The position numbers and the translations under genes were made by a program. A stretch of DNA of 64,000 nucleotides from JAJCYK01 sp965224285. GTDB taxonomy: Bacteria; Bacteroidota; Bacteroidia; Cytophagales; Cyclobacteriaceae. The first letter of the stretch is position 1. Each line of letters begins with the position of its first letter. Positions 52,329 through 60,312 of the stretch are shown one piece after another. The notes under the pieces were generated by a model. The model saw nothing but the letters and a program-made list of their open reading frames with translations. It did not search any database and was not told the origin of the DNA. The DNA lies in contig OZ245043.1 in the NCBI GenBank assembly GCA_965224285.1, positions 682,001 through 746,000 of the forward strand, written 5' to 3'.

Positions 52329-55325
52329 CTAGATCAAAAATATAAATTCTTTCATATTATATACGGAATGACAGTAATCCTTCCATAAAATCCACTCCAG
52401 ATTAGTCTGATCTGCGTATAATTTTCTTTGCTCCTCAAAAAAACTGGTCGCCTCCTCCATCTCCTCTGCCGTGGGCTTTCGGGCAAAGGCTTTGATATAA
52501 ACGTTTTTTACCTTCTCTGTAAAGTCCGAATGGCTATTGATAATTTTTGAAGCCCAGTGACCGGCTTGCTCACTGACAAAGGGGTCGTTGAGCAGGGTTA
52601 AGGATTGTGCCGGTACATTGGAAGTATTCCTTTGACCGAAGGAGGTGAAGGGGATGGGCATATCAAAAGCCAACATCATAGGAGGTAGAAAATTTCTCAT
52701 CAGCCGCTGGTATATGCTCCTTCTACCCTCTCCATCAAGTGGTCCGGATTGAGATGGCCGGCCCCGACCCTTTAGAAATTTTGTTAGATATACAGGGACG
52801 GTAGGCCCATACAGTTGTTTGTCCAGGCTTCCTGAGGTGGTTAAAATCGCATCCCTGATGGATTCGGCGGTAAGCCTACGTACCGGATAATAGTGCCAAA
52901 ACTGGTTATTTGGATCTGCCAAGGCCACATCTGGAAGAGGGTCAGAGCTCCGACGAAATGCCTGAGAGGACACCAAATATCTGATCATAGTTTTGATCGA
53001 CCAGCCTTGTTCCATGAAACGGGTCGCTAGAAAATCCAATAGCTCGGGATGGGTAGGCAGCTTTCCCTGTAAACCGAAATTGTCCACCGTTTCTACAATA
53101 CCCTTTCCAAATACATGATGCCAGATCCTGTTTACCATCACTCTGGCTGTCAAAGGGTTTGCAGGGTCCACAATACTTCGGGCTAATTCCAATCGCCCGC
53201 TGCCGGACGACGAAAATTCCCTGGTAGTATCTCCCAAGCTGGTTAAAAAACGGTGAGGTACCTGGTACTGACTGAGATTGGTGTGGCTTCCTCTTATAAA
53301 CACGGAGCTTAACACCTGATCACCGTCGGTCACTCCCACTAAATGTGTACTATCATAAAGTGCCTCTCTTTTTTGATGAGCGGATTTTACCTGCTCTTCA
53401 ATGCCAGATAAAAACGGTCGATACTCCTCAAAATATTTATCCAACAACCTAACTTCGTAGGGTGATATATTATTACTCTGCCAATTTTTCCAGGCGGTGT
53501 TGAGGTTGAGTACCTTGGTGGTGGATTTAAAAGGGTCCTGTGTAAGGCTGTCATAGCTGTAGGTATAGGCCACTTCGAGCCACGCGTCAGGGTCTATATA
53601 ATATTTATGATAGCCTCTTCCATGGCTAGGCTGGAAGCTGCCGGAAAGTAACTCTATATAGGCCTTATGTCCTTTCCACATGGATAGATCAACTTTATAA
53701 TCCTCCATTTCCTCACTATCGGGCTGAATACTAAGCTGGCCATAAATTGGGTCCTGGATCAATTGAAAGTTATCGATGATAATCCTGATTTCGGATAAAC
53801 CACCTGCTGCTCTCAACAGAAGGCTATCCTGCTCAATAATGAAATTTGGAGAACGAACTGCACCTTGTAAGCCCCGGCCTTTAGTCTTACTGGAAACTTT
53901 TCCCTCTTCTAAACCCACCAACCGGTTATTTTCAATCACAGGAACCCCCAGGGCATTTTCAAAGGCCAATCCCTCCACTGTCCAACCCTGTAATCCTCCT
54001 GTCCGAAAATCTCCCAATATCCTGATTTCTGGTCCGGGATCAAGATTCATGGTTGTGGATTCTTGTCGCTGGTCATCGTAGGTCAACTTACTGGCAATAA
54101 AATCTCTTATTCCTTTATGATCCCGATGAAGACTGTCCAAAATCTCCAGCTTATTACCATCCAATCCGGCGGGGATTAGGCTAAAGCGAGTGCTTTCAAA
54201 TATGCCGTAAAGTGAATAGTAATCCGTAGTGGGAATGGGATCAAATTTATGATCGTGACATTTGGCGCACCCTATGGTCAACCCTAAAAAAGTCTTTCCG
54301 GTGACATCAATAATATTATCGATGCGTTCAGATTCATCTTCCTTAATATCAACCGGACTATGCTTACCTTCAGTCAGGCAGTAAAACGCAGTGCCCAAAA
54401 CTGATTCATTGTACCTACGGACCTGGTTTTTTCTCGGTTTTTCCAATAAATCACCAGCCAGGTGTTCCAGAACCAATTGGTTATAAGGCACATCTTGATT
54501 AAACGCCCGGATTAAATAGTCTCGATAGCGCCAGGCTCCCAGAATTTCATAGTCGAATTCATGCCCTCTGGTATCGGCATAGCGAACCAGGTCCATCCAA
54601 TGGCGAGCCCAATGCTCTCCAAAATGAGGGGATTCCAGATAGTGATCTACTAACTCCAGATACTGTGATTCCGTGAGGGTATCACCGTATTTTGCAATTA
54701 TCTGTGGATCTGGAGGCAGGCCTGTTAACACATATGACAACCTTCTGATAAGCTTGTTGTGGGATGTCAAACCTACTGGATCTAGATTCATTTCCTCCAT
54801 TTTAGCCAGCAGGAAATTGTCAATTTCATTCCCGCTAGTTTGATCTCCTTCAGCCGGTGAAGGAGGAGGCGGGTTTACAATTGGCTGAAAAGCCCAATAG
54901 GGCTGCCACTCTGCCCCATCCTGGATCCATTTTTTTAATATAGCGATCTGCTGCTTATCCAAGCGCCGATTAGTTTCAGCCGGTGGCATTGCGTAATCCG
55001 TGTCGTGGGAGGATACCCTGCGAATCAATTCACTACGTCTCCAATTTCCGGGCACCACCGCCCGATTTCCACTAGGTAATTGTGCGATAGCTCCAGTTCT
55101 GATATCCAAACGCAACCCGGCTTCCCGGCTGCTTGAATCCGGCCCATGACAAACAAAACAATTTTCCGAAAGGATCGGTTGTACATCAAAGTTAAAACTG
55201 ACCTCACGGTCTATCTTTAAGGAGGCATCTTCAGGCGAATGGCAGTGCCAAAAACTAAAACAGATCAGCAGCCATGCTGCACAACTCAATGCCTGCCTCA
55301 ATCTTATTTTCTGGATACTGCTCAT
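52329..55325 (-). CDS. Planctomycete-type cytochrome c/DUF1549/DUF1553 lipoprotein
   Basis: A protein of 998 residues with a lipoprotein signal ending FWHC. A planctomycete-type cytochrome domain follows (FNFDVQPILSENCFVCHGPD with the CFVCH heme motif), then DUF1549 at about residues 160-375 (IDNFLLAKMEEMNLDP, RLSYVLTGLPPDP, HWARHWMDLVRYADTRGHEF). A middle beta-rich domain (about 430-600) resembles a carbohydrate-binding module. DUF1553 comes last (NPLTARVMVNRIWHHVFGKG, then FGLQGKLPTHPELLDFLA). It is the first gene of a putative four-gene operon with DUF1501, DUF1080 and the small unknown. Together they suggest envelope electron transfer coupled to sugar modification (inference). Confidence 0.92.
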   Translation of the reverse strand: MSSIQKIRLRQALSCAAWLLICFSFWHCHSPEDASLKIDREVSFNFDVQPILSENCFVCHGPDSSSREAGLRLDIRTGAIAQLPSGNRAVVPGNWRRSELIRRVSSHDTDYAMPPAETNRRLDKQQIAILKKWIQDGAEWQPYWAFQPIVNPPPPSPAEGDQTSGNEIDNFLLAKMEEMNLDPVGLTSHNKLIRRLSYVLTGLPPDPQIIAKYGDTLTESQYLELVDHYLESPHFGEHWARHWMDLVRYADTRGHEFDYEILGAWRYRDYLIRAFNQDVPYNQLVLEHLAGDLLEKPRKNQVRRYNESVLGTAFYCLTEGKHSPVDIKEDESERIDNIIDVTGKTFLGLTIGCAKCHDHKFDPIPTTDYYSLYGIFESTRFSLIPAGLDGNKLEILDSLHRDHKGIRDFIASKLTYDDQRQESTTMNLDPGPEIRILGDFRTGGLQGWTVEGLAFENALGVPVIENNRLVGLEEGKVSSKTKGRGLQGAVRSPNFIIEQDSLLLRAAGGLSEIRIIIDNFQLIQDPIYGQLSIQPDSEEMEDYKVDLSMWKGHKAYIELLSGSFQPSHGRGYHKYYIDPDAWLEVAYTYSYDSLTQDPFKSTTKVLNLNTAWKNWQSNNISPYEVRLLDKYFEEYRPFLSGIEEQVKSAHQKREALYDSTHLVGVTDGDQVLSSVFIRGSHTNLSQYQVPHRFLTSLGDTTREFSSSGSGRLELARSIVDPANPLTARVMVNRIWHHVFGKGIVETVDNFGLQGKLPTHPELLDFLATRFMEQGWSIKTMIRYLVSSQAFRRSSDPLPDVALADPNNQFWHYYPVRRLTAESIRDAILTTSGSLDKQLYGPTVPVYLTKFLKGRGRPSQSGPLDGEGRRSIYQRLMRNFLPPMMLAFDMPIPFTSFGQRNTSNVPAQSLTLLNDPFVSEQAGHWASKIINSHSDFTEKVKNVYIKAFARKPTAEEMEEATSFFEEQRKLYADQTNLEWILWKDYCHSVYNMKEFIFLI

Positions 55326-55367
55326 ATAAATTTTGCCTGTCTGGCAATATAAAAATAGCAGTAATAA

Positions 55368-56615
55368 TTAATATTTCAGAACTGATTCCCAAACTCTGGG
55401 ATCACCGGAGTTAGGGGAAGCGGGGATGTTCAATAGTACACACCACAATTCATAGAGATCTACACTGCTCACTTCTCCAAGCTTAAATTCATTTCTAAAC
55501 GCAGGCCCGCTGGCAATAAATATACCCTTCATTGACCTATTACGGGGATCATAACCATGAGTCCCTCCCTTAAAGGCCCCGGGATTGATTGTGAAAAACT
55601 CCTTGGTGGTGATAGACCACCCCAAGTCGGCTAAAGCTACTACCGGTGGAATACGAGGATGAGATACGGGAAGCAAGTCGGCCGGTGACTTCGTTGAAGT
55701 AAAAACCCTCCAGTTCTCGTTAGCAGCCATCAGGCAGCTGGCCAGCTCTTCCGGGTGGTCTCCCTTTGGTATTAGCTCCAGAATGGGTGACCAATTAACC
55801 ACTTCCACCTGATCCAAAGCCAAATGATCATCCAGAAATATAATTTTATCTCTGCTTAGCTGAGCCATTCCATGATCGGAAATAATTACAACATTAATCT
55901 TATCGGCAATTGCTTGTTTTTTGATTTCCTTAAACAAAACGCCAAGTGCTTCATCCACTTTCTGCACTTCATTTCTCACCAGTTCCGAATGTGGTCCTGC
56001 CAAATGTCCGGCCCGGTCAATACTCTCCATATAAAGACTTATAAAATGTGGTCTGCTTTGGCCATCTGATAACCATTCCACCACTTGCCTGATTCTTACT
56101 TGATTTGAAACCTGGTTATTAAAAACGAAATATCTATCCGGGCGGTAACCAGCTATGCACGCGTCCGAACCAGGCCAAAACATAGTGGCTGCTCTGAGTC
56201 CATGACTTTTGGCGGTAACCCAAATGGGTTCACCCGAATACCACTTTCCCTCCCGAACGCTGGCATCCCCTATTGAAAAGTACTCCTCGAAGACCGGATC
56301 ATACATTCGATTGGATACAATTCCGTGCTGTCCGGGATACCATCCGGTAACCTGGGTATAGTGATTGGGAAAGGTTTTGGTAGGATAGACAGGAATTAGG
56401 GCATCTGCCTCCACCCCTATTCCGACAAGGCTATCCAAAACCGGAGTATGGTACCAATCACGGTATCCCGAAGCAAACCCATCCAATGAGATGACCAGCA
56501 GCGTTTGGTGATCACCATCAACAATTGATTCAGGGAAAAATTCACAACTGGTAAACCCACCTCCTAACAGCGTGTGGAGCGTGACAGTCACCGTTATTCT
56601 GAAATTGGCCATCAT
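55368..56615 (-). CDS. NPP-type phosphodiesterase/nucleotide pyrophosphatase
   Basis: About 415 residues from the ATG at 56615. The N-terminus has a hydrophobic segment ending GGGFTSC, a possible lipobox. The alkaline-phosphatase-superfamily metal site is visible: LLVISLDGFASGYRD (Asp), nucleophile Thr in YPTKTFPNHYTQVTGWYPGQ, ESIDRAGHLAGPHS (Asp, His), VVIISDHGMAQLS (Asp-His) and GGTHGYDPRNRS (His). It cleaves phosphodiester or pyrophosphate bonds, for example in nucleotides or lipids, outside the cytoplasm. It precedes the DUF1549 gene by 42 bp on the same strand and may be part of its transcript. Confidence 0.9.
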   Translation of the reverse strand: MMANFRITVTVTLHTLLGGGFTSCEFFPESIVDGDHQTLLVISLDGFASGYRDWYHTPVLDSLVGIGVEADALIPVYPTKTFPNHYTQVTGWYPGQHGIVSNRMYDPVFEEYFSIGDASVREGKWYSGEPIWVTAKSHGLRAATMFWPGSDACIAGYRPDRYFVFNNQVSNQVRIRQVVEWLSDGQSRPHFISLYMESIDRAGHLAGPHSELVRNEVQKVDEALGVLFKEIKKQAIADKINVVIISDHGMAQLSRDKIIFLDDHLALDQVEVVNWSPILELIPKGDHPEELASCLMAANENWRVFTSTKSPADLLPVSHPRIPPVVALADLGWSITTKEFFTINPGAFKGGTHGYDPRNRSMKGIFIASGPAFRNEFKLGEVSSVDLYELWCVLLNIPASPNSGDPRVWESVLKY

Positions 56616-56669
56616 CAATACTCAAGATAATAGGCTACAGTATCAATAACTGAGAATGGATTTTTTATA

Positions 56670-56870
56670 TCAGCTCAGGACCTCTTTGACCCGTCCTACT
56701 TGTCCATCGGTGAGCATCACCTTTATGCCATGGGGGTGATGAGATGATTTAGTCAGGAGTTTCTTCACCTTTCCCTGGGTTAACTTTCCAGACCTTTGAT
56801 CCCGTTTCTTAACTATCATTACTGTATCCCCTGGTTGAATGTTGTGCCGTAGTTTACCCGACTTTGTCAT
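56670..56870 (-). CDS. ywbE: YwbE family protein
   Basis: A protein of 66 residues. Nearly its whole length fits YwbE/DUF2196: NIQPGDTVMIVKKRDQRSGK, LTQGKVKKLLTKSSHHPHGI and MLTDGQVGRVKEVLS. It is basic, with a KOW-like small barrel, so nucleic-acid binding is plausible; the function is unproven. It overlaps the preceding membrane-protein gene by 4 bp (ATGA). Confidence 0.92.
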   Translation of the reverse strand: MTKSGKLRHNIQPGDTVMIVKKRDQRSGKLTQGKVKKLLTKSSHHPHGIKVMLTDGQVGRVKEVLS

Positions 56871-57649
56871 TTGTTAGGTTTGTGCTTTGATGCCAGTTTA
56901 AATACCAACTTCCTGAATAAAATTAGCAGAAATATTAGTAGCATACTGGTAAGTGCCATGATCGCAACCTCCTGGTCATAAGACAGATCCAGGGTTGATC
57001 GCGACATAATGATGCCGTACAAAGCCCAAATGACTACCAGGCCGAATGAAATGTTACGCTCCCTGATGATCATCAGCACACAGGTAAAGGTAATCAGGGC
57101 TATTACCAATCCCGTTATTATCATGGCTGTAGTATTGCTGACCGGCCATCCCGCCGCAGTTAGATAAATAGCGATATTGGCAGTTACTGCTACACATATC
57201 CAGGCCAGGTAAACGGAAAAGTTGATTCTTTCAAAAAGGTAATCAGTGGATTGACGGCGATGCCCGCTTACATGCCTATAAGCTGTTACTAAAGCTGTCA
57301 GCATGATAAGAATGATCAGCACCGCCAGCCCCAGATTCTTATGGTGCCAGTTGTGCAACCATAAAATGCTGAGGATATTGATCAATATAAATAGCGCGTT
57401 CAACCTTGGGTTAGTGGATAAGGGCGCTTTAAAGGACTTGTAGACCTGGTAGATGATAAAAATAAAATTAAGAAAATAGATCAATCCCCAGATAGCAAAG
57501 GTAAAACCAGCTGGCGTGAAAAGTGTAGGATAAGCATCGGAAACCTCGCCTGTAGTTGTATCATTGATACCACCCTGACCAGCTATATAATTGATATACA
57601 GATTTATAATAAATGATAAGAAGCCGATAAAGGGAATTACCTTATGCAT
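56867..57649 (-). CDS. TspO/MBR-related multi-pass membrane protein
   Basis: A protein of 260 residues with about seven membrane segments spread over the whole length. The segment LFTPAGFTFAIWGLIYFLNF at about residues 42-61 matches the tryptophan-containing core of TspO/MBR-related proteins, and WLHNWHHKNLGLAVLIILI and INFSVYLAWICVAVTANIAI fit later helices. TspO proteins bind porphyrins or steroid-like ligands; this longer form may be a separate subgroup. The start at 57649 is the only ATG before the first helix. Its stop overlaps the YwbE start by 4 bp, so both are co-translated. Confidence 0.8.
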   Translation of the reverse strand: MHKVIPFIGFLSFIINLYINYIAGQGGINDTTTGEVSDAYPTLFTPAGFTFAIWGLIYFLNFIFIIYQVYKSFKAPLSTNPRLNALFILINILSILWLHNWHHKNLGLAVLIILIMLTALVTAYRHVSGHRRQSTDYLFERINFSVYLAWICVAVTANIAIYLTAAGWPVSNTTAMIITGLVIALITFTCVLMIIRERNISFGLVVIWALYGIIMSRSTLDLSYDQEVAIMALTSMLLIFLLILFRKLVFKLASKHKPNK

Positions 57650-57913
57650 TGGTATTTAATTTATAAGGTATAATACCAACATTACGGAAGATTGTTTAGT
57701 ATTCAAACTGCGCCTGGCTTTATAAAATAAATTACAATCATATAAACAGAGGAATGGCTTCGGTAAGAGTAGCACAAGTTTGCCTACAACTTGTCAATCT
57801 AATTTGCGATCCGAAATAAATACAAATATCCAAAGGAATTGTTATCTTATCCTGAATAGCATTTTATTCAATGGCCGCTTTAATTAACTCATTAACCTAT
57901 TAAATCGCTCAAT

Positions 57914-58190
57914 ATGAAAACTTTTGTAATCGAACGTGACCTTAAGGGCGCCGGGGACTTAACGCAAGAACAATTAAAAGGGATCTCCCAAACCTCATGT
58001 AAGGTAGTGGATGAGTTGGGCAGTGATATCAAAATGGATACATAGTTATGTTACAGAGGATAAGGTTTTTTGTGTATATAAAGCCCAGAATCAGGATTTA
58101 ATTCACGAGCATGCCCGGAAGGGAGGCTTTCCGGTCACCGCGATCAGGGAGGTTTCTTCGACCATTGGTCCTGAGACCGCTATGGCATAA
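57914..58190 (+). pseudogene. DUF4242 (SCO4226-like) gene with single-base frameshift
   Basis: From the ATG at 57914 the frame reads MKTFVIERDLKGAGDLTQEQ, LKGISQTSCKVVDELGSDIK and then hits TAG. Removing one A from AAAA at 58031-58034 restores WIHSYVTEDKVFCVYKAQNQ, DLIHEHARKGGFPVTAIREV and SSTIGPETAMA with a TAA at 58188. The joined product of 91 residues matches DUF4242, small ferredoxin-like proteins some of which bind nickel. The total of 277 bp is 92 codons plus one base, so a single insertion explains it. It may be a recent pseudogene or a sequence error. It lies 78 bp upstream of the DinB gene on the same strand. Confidence 0.88.
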
Positions 58191-58268
58191 TATCGCAAAT
58201 CCGGTATTTTTAGAGAATTGGTGTCCGGATTGCCGTCATCTAACCGTTAATTAAAAAAAGTAAATACT

Positions 58269-58871
58269 ATGAATAAACTATTCTTTGTGGTCCTGGCCAT
58301 GTTGTGTACCTGGCAGGGCTTTGCTCAAAAACCACTGACGGACAGTGAGCGGGAAAAAGCAATCGCTCATCTTTCTGCATCCCAAGCCGACTTGAAGAAA
58401 GCGGTAAAGGGATTGAAGCCTGATCAACTCAACTGGAAGCCATCAGAGGAGGCCTGGTCGATCGCGGAATGTGTTGAACATTTGGCTATCTCTGAAAACG
58501 CTTTATTTGAGATCGTAGAAGGCACTTTGGAGAATGACCCAGACCCGGAAAAGCGCGCAGAAGTGAAGATGAGCGACGATCAGTTGCTGGGATTTATTGA
58601 AGACAGATCCACCAAGGTAAAGACCCAGGCCGCTTTTGAGCCTTCCAACAAGTTTGATTCCTTTAAGGGGTCACTTAAGGCGTTTATGGAAAGTCGTAAT
58701 GATCACCTTAATTATTTGAGAACTTCTGCCGATGATCTTCGTAACCGCTATTTCGAATTCCCGTTTGGCAAGGTGGATAGTTATCAGATTATCCTATTTA
58801 TTTCCGGTCATACCAACCGTCATATACAGCAAATACAGGAAATTAAAGAAAACCAACACTTTCCTGCATAA
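58269..58871 (+). CDS. Secreted DinB-family protein
   Basis: A protein of 200 residues. The signal peptide is MNKLFFVVLAMLCTWQGFAQ. The mature part is a DinB_2-type four-helix bundle, starting AHLSASQADLKKAVKGLKPD, with WSIAECVEHLAISENAL (first His ligand) and ISGHTNRHIQQIQEI (two further His at the end). The three His pattern fits a metal-binding DinB fold as in bacillithiol-S-transferase-like proteins, but an exported form suggests another role. It is convergent with paaK, 18 bp between stops. Confidence 0.87.
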   Translation: MNKLFFVVLAMLCTWQGFAQKPLTDSEREKAIAHLSASQADLKKAVKGLKPDQLNWKPSEEAWSIAECVEHLAISENALFEIVEGTLENDPDPEKRAEVKMSDDQLLGFIEDRSTKVKTQAAFEPSNKFDSFKGSLKAFMESRNDHLNYLRTSADDLRNRYFEFPFGKVDSYQIILFISGHTNRHIQQIQEIKENQHFPA

Positions 58872-58879
58872 AAAGCACT

Positions 58880-58920
58880 GGTGCGGGTTTCATCGCTGAT
58901 CGACAACCCGCGCCAATTTT
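58880..58920. terminator. Terminator between DinB and paaK genes
   Basis: GGTGCGGGTT (58880-58889) pairs with AACCCGCGCC (58905-58914) over 10 bp with one wobble and a 15-nt loop. AATTTT follows on the plus strand, and on the minus strand the stem is followed by AGTGCTTTTT. It can serve both convergent genes; the right arm lies in the last codons of paaK. Confidence 0.7.
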
Positions 58921-60179
58921 CCACCTTCGCTTCTGGGAATACTACCCGGTGCTTCCAACGACACTTTGATGGTTAAACCCAGATTGCTTTTGAGTTTATG
59001 GGCCAATGCATTTGCCAGGTAGTCCGTCTGTGCGAGGCTTTCCCCTGTTAGGTAAGGTTCCACCTTAAGAGTGACTTGATCCAGACTTCCTTCCTTGTTC
59101 ACCTCCAGTTGATAGTTAGCTGAGAACTCATCAAACTGCTCCATTACATGTTCCACCTGGGTGGGAAAAAGGTTCACCCCTCGAATAATCAACATATCAT
59201 CGGCCCTACCGGTGATAGCGCTCATCTTTATATGCGTTCTCTGAGAATCGGAGTCATATTGGATACTACAAATATCGTTAGTCCAATATCTGATCAACGG
59301 ATTGGCTTCCTTAGTCAAGGTAGTAAGCACTAAAACCCCTTCGTTCCCATATGGCAATGGATCGCCATTGTGAGGATCTACCACTTCGGGATAAAAGTGA
59401 TCCTCCCAAATATGGCTGCCAGCACCTTTTTCTTCAAGCGGCTCCTGGGAGACCCCCGGTCCCATGATTTCGCTGAGCCCATAGATATTGGTAGCTTGGA
59501 CATCCAGCATCAATTCCACCTGCTGCCGTACCAGTTCTGTCCATGGCTCAGCCCCTAACACGGCATATTTGAGGGCCAAACCACTGGTATCTATTCCATG
59601 TTTTCTACAGGCTTCCCCCAGGGTTAAGGCATAAGAGGGTGTGCAGCAGATTACCTCAGGAGCAAAATCCTTTAATATGGTCAGCTGTCTTTCCGTCATG
59701 CCTCCTGATACCGGGATGACGGCCATTCCCAAGGCAGTAGCTCCTCCGTGCATTCCCAATCCCCCGGTGAATAGCCCATAGCCGTAAGCGTTATGCAGCT
59801 TCATACCCGGCCTGGCTCCGGCACATACCAACGAGCGGGCCACAACTTCGTCGAAAATTTTCAAATCGCCCATTGAATAACCTACCACAGTCGGCTTACC
59901 GGTAGTACCACTGCTGGCATGAATTCTACTTATCTTATTATGAGGAATAGCAAACATCCCAAAAGGGTATTCAGTCCTCAAATCCGACTTTCTAGTAAAG
60001 GGTAACTTATGCAACTCATCAACCCCGCGAAGATCGGATATTTTTATTTCGTGTTCTTTCCAGGTACGGGTATAAAATGGCACCTGTGCATTTAGCTTGG
60101 CTAACACCATCAACAGTCGTTCATTTTGCAGTGTTTTTAATTTTTTTCTGGAAAGCGCTTCTAGTTCAGGATTATACAT
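58890..60179 (-). CDS. paaK: Phenylacetate-CoA ligase
   Basis: A protein of 429 residues, adenylate-forming. It activates phenylacetate to phenylacetyl-CoA using ATP and CoA, the first step of the aerobic pathway that also uses PaaZ. Seen: the P-loop-like HASSGTTGKPTVVGYS at about residues 87-102, AYGYGLFTGGLGMHGGAT, CCTPSYALTLGE, NIYGLSEIMGPGVS, IRYWTNDICSI and the C-terminal hinge region TGRADDMLIIRGVNLFPTQV. The length is normal for PaaK. It is separated from paaZ by about 49 kb, so the pathway genes are scattered. The start at 60179 has a divergent promoter gap of 133 bp towards the BNR protein gene. Confidence 0.94.
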   Translation of the reverse strand: MYNPELEALSRKKLKTLQNERLLMVLAKLNAQVPFYTRTWKEHEIKISDLRGVDELHKLPFTRKSDLRTEYPFGMFAIPHNKISRIHASSGTTGKPTVVGYSMGDLKIFDEVVARSLVCAGARPGMKLHNAYGYGLFTGGLGMHGGATALGMAVIPVSGGMTERQLTILKDFAPEVICCTPSYALTLGEACRKHGIDTSGLALKYAVLGAEPWTELVRQQVELMLDVQATNIYGLSEIMGPGVSQEPLEEKGAGSHIWEDHFYPEVVDPHNGDPLPYGNEGVLVLTTLTKEANPLIRYWTNDICSIQYDSDSQRTHIKMSAITGRADDMLIIRGVNLFPTQVEHVMEQFDEFSANYQLEVNKEGSLDQVTLKVEPYLTGESLAQTDYLANALAHKLKSNLGLTIKVSLEAPGSIPRSEGGKLARVVDQR

Positions 60180-60312
60180 AGACTGTGTAATTTATGGTTT
60201 TGTGTTTCAATTTACCGCCCAGCGTTGTTATAATAATTTGATATTATTAGCTTGTAAGGCTGGAATAGCATATTAAACCCGGAGTAACTATTAATACCTA
60301 AAGATTCTTGTA

